Assembly (NCBI RefSeq): GCF_010560025.1 | Contig: NZ_SAIY01000001.1 | Coordinates: 248,001 to 312,000, forward strand | From: Verrucosispora sioxanthis | GTDB lineage: Bacteria; Actinomycetota; Actinomycetes; Mycobacteriales; Micromonosporaceae | Length of the DNA stretch: 64,000 bases | Reading direction: 5' to 3' | Shown: piece after piece, positions 59,135-64,000 of the stretch | How positions within the stretch are numbered: the stretch's first letter is position 1 | Layout: each line of letters starts with the position of its first letter | The notes under the pieces: generated by a model | Told to the model about the DNA's origin: nothing | Seen by the model: the letters and a program-made list of their open reading frames with translations, nothing else | Database searches by the model: none | Program-made: the position numbers and the translations under genes

Positions 59135-60106
59135 GTGCTGCCCGTGACCCGTACCCGGTATCCCGCCCGAGCCCGGTGGCGCGGCGCCCGCGTGGCGGTG
59201 GCGCTGACCGTGCTGCTGGCCCTGCCCGGCCTCGTCGGTTGCCGCGACGATCCGGGCGAACCGGTGGTCATCCGGATCGCCACCGGCAGCCCGACCGCCG
59301 TCTACCACGCCTTCGGCGCGTCACTGGCGGCCATCCTCAACCGGGAACTCCCGCAGGTGCGGGCCCAGGTGCTGGTCACCGCCGCCTCGGCGGAGAACGT
59401 GCGACTGCTCAACGCCGGGCAGGCCGAACTCGGCTTCACCCAGGCCGACGTGTTGCAGCCCGATCCGGGTCCGAATCCGCCGGTGGTGGCGGTGGCCCGG
59501 GTCTACGACGACCTGCTGCACCTGGTCACCAGCGCCGACAGCCCGGTGCGGACCCTGACCGACCTGCGCGGGCGGCGGGTCTCGGTGGGCGCGGCCGGCT
59601 CCGGGACCAAGATCACCGTGGACCGGCTGTTGACCGCGGCCAGCCTCGACGGCGCACAGGTGCGGCAGGAACAGCTCGGCCTGGACGATTCGGTGGCGGC
59701 GCTGCGCGCCGGCCGGATCGACGCCTTCTTCTTCTCCGGCGGGCTGCCTGTGCGCGCGGTCGCCCAGTTCGCCCAGGGCACCCCCACCCGCATCGTCGAC
59801 CTCGGCGAGTGGACGGCACCGCTGCGGCGCGGCAACCCGGAGGTGTACGTGCCCCGCGACATCCCCCGCTCGGTGTACGGCGTCGACCCGGTCACCACCG
59901 TGGCCAACCCGAACTACCTGGTGGTGCGGGCCAACCTGCCGGAGTCGCTGGTACGCGAGGTGACCCGGCTGCTGATGGAACGCCGCTCCGAGCTGGCCGC
60001 CGCGCACCCGGCGGCCGGCCGGATGAGCCCTCGCTCGGCCATCGCCACCTCACCGTTGCCGCTGCACCCCGGTGCCGTCGACTACTACCGGGCCAGCAAA
60101 CCCTGA
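59135..60106 (+). CDS. TAXI-family substrate-binding lipoprotein
   Basis: A 323-residue exported binding protein. The N-terminal signal ends with LPGLVGC (Cys about residue 36), a lipobox, so it should be lipid-anchored outside the membrane. IRIATGSPTAVYHAFGASLA and SAENVRLLNAGQAELGFTQA are typical of the TAXI binding proteins of TRAP transporters, followed by VSVGAAGSGTKITVDRLL. No TRAP membrane subunit lies nearby, so it may serve a transporter elsewhere or act as a sensor. GTG 59135 is used; GTG 59144 is possible. Confidence 0.85.
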   Translation: MLPVTRTRYPARARWRGARVAVALTVLLALPGLVGCRDDPGEPVVIRIATGSPTAVYHAFGASLAAILNRELPQVRAQVLVTAASAENVRLLNAGQAELGFTQADVLQPDPGPNPPVVAVARVYDDLLHLVTSADSPVRTLTDLRGRRVSVGAAGSGTKITVDRLLTAASLDGAQVRQEQLGLDDSVAALRAGRIDAFFFSGGLPVRAVAQFAQGTPTRIVDLGEWTAPLRRGNPEVYVPRDIPRSVYGVDPVTTVANPNYLVVRANLPESLVREVTRLLMERRSELAAAHPAAGRMSPRSAIATSPLPLHPGAVDYYRASKP

Positions 60107-60115
60107 TCGGGCGGT

Positions 60116-60355
60116 TCAGGCGGACCGGGCGGGGTCGCCGAGGCGGGGGAACGGTTCGGTGGAGAAGACCACCTCCACCGGCACCTCGAAGTGCCGGGCG
60201 ATCCGCAGCGCCAGATGCAGGCTCGGGCTGAACTCGCCGCGTTCCAGGTAGCCGATGGTCTGATAGTGGACGCCCAGCGCCTCGGCCAGCTGCCGGCGGG
60301 AGATCCCCCGCTCCGCCCGGAGCATGGCGATGCGGTTGTGGACCAGCTCACTCAT
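60116..60355 (-). CDS. Small Xre-family transcriptional regulator
   Basis: A 79-residue helix-turn-helix protein made of almost nothing but the Cro/C1 fold (RGISRRQLAEALGVHYQTIG, then YLERGEFSPSLHLALRIARH). Single-domain regulators of this size often sit with ABC exporters and control their own operon. It follows the permease gene by 15 bp on the same strand and is probably the third gene of that operon. Confidence 0.88.
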   Translation of the reverse strand: MSELVHNRIAMLRAERGISRRQLAEALGVHYQTIGYLERGEFSPSLHLALRIARHFEVPVEVVFSTEPFPRLGDPARSA

Positions 60356-60370
60356 CTCGACGGTCCATCC

Positions 60371-61222
60371 TCAGGTCACCCGCTGCATGGCCTTCTCGCG
60401 GCGGGCCGCCACGCTGGACCCGGACTCCCGGCGGGCCATCCGGCGCAGCACCACCGGTGCCAGCACCAGCCCGGCGACCGCCCAGCCGCCGAGCACCAGC
60501 AGCGTCTCCAGGTGCCGCCACGACTCGCCGAGCTCGACGGCGGCCATCGCCTCGGGCAGCAACGCCGACCGCATGCCGAGACCGAGCCAGTAGATCGGGA
60601 AGACCTGCGCGACCGCCTGCAACCAGCCGGGCATCGCGGTGATCGGGTAGAAGATGCCCGACGTCGCGATGAGTCCCATCATCGGCAGCATGATCAGCCC
60701 CATGTTCCGGGGGTTGGACAGCAGCGAGCCGAAGACCGCACCGACCGGCATGGTCGCCACCATGCCGACCAGCATCACCCAGGCCAGGGTCAGCCAGGCA
60801 CCGATGCTGTCCAGCGCGAAGACGTCGAAGAGAAAGAGACCCGGTACGAGCAGCAGGGCGACGCTGACAAGCGTCATCCCCGAAACCAGGGTGATCTTGC
60901 TGATCAGGTAGCCGAACATGCCGTTCGGGGTGGCCTTGGCCCGCAGCAGGGTGCCGTCCTCGCGTTCCACGGTGAGGATCGACGCCATGGTGACCAGCCC
61001 GCCGAACGCCACGGTCATGCCGAGCGTGCTGGGCAGTGTCTGCGCGCCGAGCGAGAACTCGGTGCCCGGCACCTTGGCGCCCCGCAGGAAGAACATCACC
61101 ACCAGCAGGACGACCGTCGGGAAGAGGTACCCCCAGAGGGTCTCCGCGTTGGTGAAGCTCTGCCGCAGTTCGATGCGGCCCCGGGACAGGCCGGCCCGGG
61201 CGGCCACGACCAGCGGGCTCAT
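60371..61222 (-). CDS. ABC transporter permease (ABC-2 type)
   Basis: A 283-residue membrane protein with about six spans. It starts RGRIELRQSFTNAETLWGYL and has the ABC-2 exporter layout, with an amphipathic stretch (ASILTVEREDGTLLRAKATP) after the second span. The substrate is unknown; drugs or small lipids are typical of this group. It starts at an ATG that overlaps the ATPase stop by 4 bp and is followed by the Xre gene. The same frame is open further upstream through the ATPase gene by chance of high GC. Confidence 0.9.
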   Translation of the reverse strand: MSPLVVAARAGLSRGRIELRQSFTNAETLWGYLFPTVVLLVVMFFLRGAKVPGTEFSLGAQTLPSTLGMTVAFGGLVTMASILTVEREDGTLLRAKATPNGMFGYLISKITLVSGMTLVSVALLLVPGLFLFDVFALDSIGAWLTLAWVMLVGMVATMPVGAVFGSLLSNPRNMGLIMLPMMGLIATSGIFYPITAMPGWLQAVAQVFPIYWLGLGMRSALLPEAMAAVELGESWRHLETLLVLGGWAVAGLVLAPVVLRRMARRESGSSVAARREKAMQRVT

Positions 61223-62190
61223 CGAGCCACCTCCTCGAACGCGCGGGTCGCGCCGTCGGCGCGGCCGGACTCGTGATCGCGTACCAACGTCATGTAGGTG
61301 TCCTCCAGGCTGGCCCGGCGCACCTCCAGGTCGGCGATGTCCTCGCCGTGCTGGGCGAACAGCTCCCGGACGAAGCCGGTCGCGTCGGCGGTGGAGTGCA
61401 CGAACCGTGCCCCGCCCTGGCTCCAGCGCACCTCGGCGTCGGCGGAGATGCGGCGGGACAACTCGTCGGCGGACCCGCTGGCGATGATGCGGCCACCGGC
61501 CAGGATGAGGATCCGGTCGGCCAGCTTCTCCGCCTCGTCCAAGTCGTGGGTGGTGAGCAGGATGGTGGTGTCGTCGATGTCGGTGAGCCGGTGCACCAGG
61601 TCGTGGAACTCGCGGCGGGCGGCCGGGTCGAACCCGGCGGTCGGCTCGTCGAGGAAGAGCACCTCCGGCCGGCCGACGATGCCGATCGCCACGTCCACCC
61701 GGCGGCGTTGGCCACCCGAGAGCTGACCGACCTTCTTGTCCGCGTGCTCGGTCAGCCCGACCACCTGGATCAGCTCGTCGATGTGCCACGGCCGGCTGGT
61801 CCGCTCGGTCGAGTAGGGCGCGTAGTAGGAACCGAGGTGCGCCAGCAGTTCCCGCACCCGCCATCGGCTGTGGTCGCGCCAGGACTGGAGCACCACACCG
61901 AGCCGGGACCGCCACCGCTCGTCGCCGCGCGCCGGGTCGATCCCCAGCACCTCGACCCGGCCGCCGGAGCGCATCCGGAAGCCCTCCAGGATCTCGATGG
62001 TGGTCGTCTTGCCGGCACCGTTGGGGCCCAGCAGGGCCAGCACCTCGCCGCGTCGCGCGCGGAACGACACGCCGGTGAGCACGTCGGTCGAGCCGTACCG
62101 CATCCGCAGGTCGTGCACGTCCAGGGTGACGCCCCGGTCGGTCGGCGGCCCGCTACTGGTCGGGGTCTCCGCCTCGGCGCTGACAGCCAT
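61219..62190 (-). CDS. ABC transporter ATP-binding protein
   Basis: A 323-residue single-domain ATPase of the DrrA/BcrA exporter type. GPNGAGKTTTIEILEGF is Walker A (about 57-73), QLSGGQRRRVDVAIGI the signature, VLFLDEPTAGFDPAARR Walker B and LLTTHDLDEAEKLADR the H-loop. About 80 residues follow the ATPase core, as in drug exporters. ATG 62190 has a ggagg ribosome site 9 bp upstream. It is first in an ATPase-permease-Xre operon; upstream (62191-62286) the DNA is A/T-richer and likely holds the promoter. Confidence 0.93.
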   Translation of the reverse strand: MAVSAEAETPTSSGPPTDRGVTLDVHDLRMRYGSTDVLTGVSFRARRGEVLALLGPNGAGKTTTIEILEGFRMRSGGRVEVLGIDPARGDERWRSRLGVVLQSWRDHSRWRVRELLAHLGSYYAPYSTERTSRPWHIDELIQVVGLTEHADKKVGQLSGGQRRRVDVAIGIVGRPEVLFLDEPTAGFDPAARREFHDLVHRLTDIDDTTILLTTHDLDEAEKLADRILILAGGRIIASGSADELSRRISADAEVRWSQGGARFVHSTADATGFVRELFAQHGEDIADLEVRRASLEDTYMTLVRDHESGRADGATRAFEEVAR

Positions 62191-62286
62191 GGACCACCAC
62201 CTCCGTATGATCTGTGCGCTGAAAGATAGCACTCATACTACAACTAGCAGCAAACCTCGGTTGTCCTGCGGTGCACGGTGTTGCAC

Positions 62287-63741
62287 TCAGGCCACTGCTG
62301 GCTGGGACGACGCCGGGTCGCTGGGTGCCGCTGGTTCGGCCTCGACGCCCGCGTCGGCGGGGTCGGCCGGCTCCGCCGGCTGCGGGAACCACAGCGCGGC
62401 GACCAGGCCGCGCGGCGAGTTCGGGTGCATGGTGAGCCGGCCGTCGGAGGCGTCAACGAGCACGGCGGCGATGGTCAGGCCCAGCCCGGCACCGTCGACG
62501 TTCTGCACCTCCGGTGCCCGCCAGAACCGTTCGGTGGCCCGACCGAGCTGGCTGCGGGTCATCCCCGGGCCGGTGTCGCGTACCTCGAGGGTCGTGCCGC
62601 CGTCGCGGGCCGCGACGGTCACCGTCACCTCGCCGCCCGCGCCGCTGAACTTCACCGCGTTGTCGATCAGCGCGTCCAGCGCCTGGTCGATGGCGGTCGG
62701 CACGGTACGGGCATAGGCCGGGCCGGAATCGGCCGCCAGCCGCAGGGTGACCGACCGGTGCCGGGCCAACGGCTCCCAGGCCGCGACCCGGGAGGCGGCC
62801 GCGGCCGTCGCGTCGACGGTGATCCGCTGGTTCTCGCGGCGCTCCGCTCGGGCCAGGGTGAGCAGCGCGTCGAGCAGCAGCGCGAGCCGGTCGGTCTCCT
62901 CCAACGCCAGCCGGTGCTCGGCGCGGCCCTGCTCGTCGGTGACGCTCGGCCCCAGCTCCTCCACCCGCAGCCGCAACGCGGTCAACGGATTGCGGAGCTG
63001 GTGGCTGGCGTGCGCGACGAACGCACGCTGCCGGTCCATCACGTCGGACACGACGTCGGCCATGTGGTTGAAGCTCGCCGCCAGGCGGCGCAGCTCCGGC
63101 GGCCCCAGCCGGTGCTGCACGCGGGCGCCGCGATCGCCCTCGGCGATCTCGTGGGTGACCGCGTCCAGCTCGGTGACCGGACGCAGCACCCAGCCGGCCA
63201 GCCCGAACGCGGTGAGCACGCAGGCCAGCACGGCCAGCAGGCCCAGCGCGGCGACAAGCGTCCACCAGGTGGCGACGGTACGCCGAACCCCGTCGGCCGG
63301 GGTCGCGGTGACCACCGCACCGAGGACCTCGCCGCCGTCGTTGATCGGCACCGCCACCACGATCGGCCCCTCGACCCACGGCCAGACCGAGTCGGGTCCG
63401 CTGGCCTGCTGCCCGGACAGCGCGACGTCGAGTGCCTCGCGGGTGCCCGGGGCCGGGCGCCAGCTCGCCGAGGCCACCACCTCCCGCCGGTCCCGGTCCA
63501 CCACCGCCGCGCCGATGCCGTACAGCTCGTCGTAGCTGCCCAGCTCGTGGTCGAGCGGACCGGGCGTGCCGTCCCGCAACGCCGGCCCGGCCAGCGACGC
63601 GAACCGGGTGGCGTCGGCGAGCCGGTCGGCCCGCACCCGGTCGGTCTCCCGGGTGGTCAGCGTCACCGCCAGCGGCGTGCCCAGCGCCACCACCACCAGC
63701 ACCATCAGCAGCAGATAGCTGATCACCAGCCGCCGTCGCAC
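62287..63741 (-). CDS. Sensor histidine kinase
   Basis: A 484-residue membrane kinase. Two transmembrane helices (about 5-25 and 160-185) flank an extracellular sensor of about 130 residues. A HAMP domain and a dimerisation domain (FVAHASHQLRNPLTALRLRV, His in HASHQLRNP) follow. The ATPase domain has LIDNAVKFSGAG (N box), VRDTGPGMTR (G1) and GAGLGLTIAAVL (G2). The C-terminal tail is Ala/Pro/Asp-rich. The GTG at 63741 has GAGGAG upstream; a GTG at 63783 overlapping the regulator gene is the alternative. It follows the response regulator gene by 10 bp. The signal is unknown. Confidence 0.92.
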   Translation of the reverse strand: MRRRLVISYLLLMVLVVVALGTPLAVTLTTRETDRVRADRLADATRFASLAGPALRDGTPGPLDHELGSYDELYGIGAAVVDRDRREVVASASWRPAPGTREALDVALSGQQASGPDSVWPWVEGPIVVAVPINDGGEVLGAVVTATPADGVRRTVATWWTLVAALGLLAVLACVLTAFGLAGWVLRPVTELDAVTHEIAEGDRGARVQHRLGPPELRRLAASFNHMADVVSDVMDRQRAFVAHASHQLRNPLTALRLRVEELGPSVTDEQGRAEHRLALEETDRLALLLDALLTLARAERRENQRITVDATAAAASRVAAWEPLARHRSVTLRLAADSGPAYARTVPTAIDQALDALIDNAVKFSGAGGEVTVTVAARDGGTTLEVRDTGPGMTRSQLGRATERFWRAPEVQNVDGAGLGLTIAAVLVDASDGRLTMHPNSPRGLVAALWFPQPAEPADPADAGVEAEPAAPSDPASSQPAVA

Positions 63742-63751
63742 CCTGGGCTCC

Positions 63752-64000
63752 TCACTCGCCCCGGAGCCGGTAACCGACGCCACGGACGGTCTCCACCAGA
63801 CGCGGGTCGCCGAGCTTGCCGCGCAGCGAGCCGACGTGCACCTCGACCGTGTGCCGATCGGTGAAGGTGGTGCCCCAGGCGTCGAGCAGGATCCGGTCGC
63901 GGGGCACCGCGACGCCGGGTTGCCGGGCCAGCGAGAGCAGCACGTCGAACTCCTTGCGGGTCAACGACACCGCCCGTCCGGCCACCGCCACGGTGCGGGC
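63752..64000 (-). CDS. OmpR/PhoB-type response regulator, C-terminal part only
   Basis: The window ends inside this gene. The visible 82 residues are the winged-helix effector domain (AVSLTRKEFDVLLSLARQPG, then DRHTVEVHVGSLRGKLGD and VRGVGYRLRGE). The receiver domain must lie beyond 64000. It precedes the histidine kinase gene on the same strand, the usual order for a pair. Confidence 0.92.
   Translation of the reverse strand, partial: ARTVAVAGRAVSLTRKEFDVLLSLARQPGVAVPRDRILLDAWGTTFTDRHTVEVHVGSLRGKLGDPRLVETVRGVGYRLRGE

Overview
The window is high-GC DNA with many GTG/TTG starts, few A/T-rich terminators and tightly overlapping genes. It carries a GlgE (maltose-1-phosphate) glycogen pathway, a LytR-CpsA-Psr wall ligase and a single-anchor succinate dehydrogenase. 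Together these point to an actinobacterium. A Micromonosporaceae-type chromosome (Micromonospora or a close relative) is my best guess, from gene style and intergenic elements that look familiar to me; that is inference, not a database match. I saw no tRNA, rRNA, CRISPR array, transposase or prophage.

Layout. 0-8 kb: the 3' part of an HrpA-type RNA helicase, a LysR regulator with a likely operator, and sdhCAB. 8-16.4 kb: a zinc alcohol dehydrogenase, a Tat-exported serine hydrolase, a metallo-beta-lactamase-fold hydrolase, a dGTPase, the Tex protein with a repetitive Gly/Gln/Arg tail, and a small unknown gene behind several repeats and hairpins. 16.5-30 kb: polysaccharide cluster A. It has a bacillosamine-type initiating module (PglC-, PglE-, PglD- and PglF-like), then on the opposite strand a UDP-L-FucNAc operon (capE, capF, a WbuB-like transferase, capG) with a Wzy-like polymerase, then a glycosyltransferase and a Wzx-like flippase. 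30-34.3 kb: a large secreted M14 carboxypeptidase and an NAD kinase. 34.3-44.4 kb: glucose-1-phosphate and glycogen genes (pgm, glgC, glgM/glgA, glgE, glgB), interrupted by a VapBC-type toxin-antitoxin pair and a nucleotidyltransferase-like gene. 44.6-54.6 kb: polysaccharide cluster B, with a second flippase, two glycosyltransferases, an LCP ligase, a second complete capE-capF-capG set and a second polymerase candidate. 54.7-64 kb: an App1-type phosphatase, a membrane glycosyltransferase and yaaA that both carry apparent frameshifts, two unknown genes, an orphan TAXI-type lipoprotein, an ABC exporter with an Xre regulator, and a histidine kinase with a response regulator cut by the window end.

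How the genes work together. Clusters A and B look like two parts of the machinery for one or two surface glycopolymers. UDP-GlcNAc would be turned into a diacetylated 4-amino sugar by PglF, PglE and PglD and loaded on the lipid carrier by the PglC-like enzyme. L-FucNAc made by CapE, CapF and CapG would be added next, plausibly by the WbuB-like transferase. The chain would be flipped by Wzx, polymerised by Wzy and joined to peptidoglycan by the LCP protein. Two paralogous capEFG sets, two flippases and two polymerase candidates with only one visible initiating transferase suggest either two polymers sharing a start or a split, partly duplicated locus. The glycogen genes between them use the same glucose-1-phosphate pool (pgm), but no direct link is shown.
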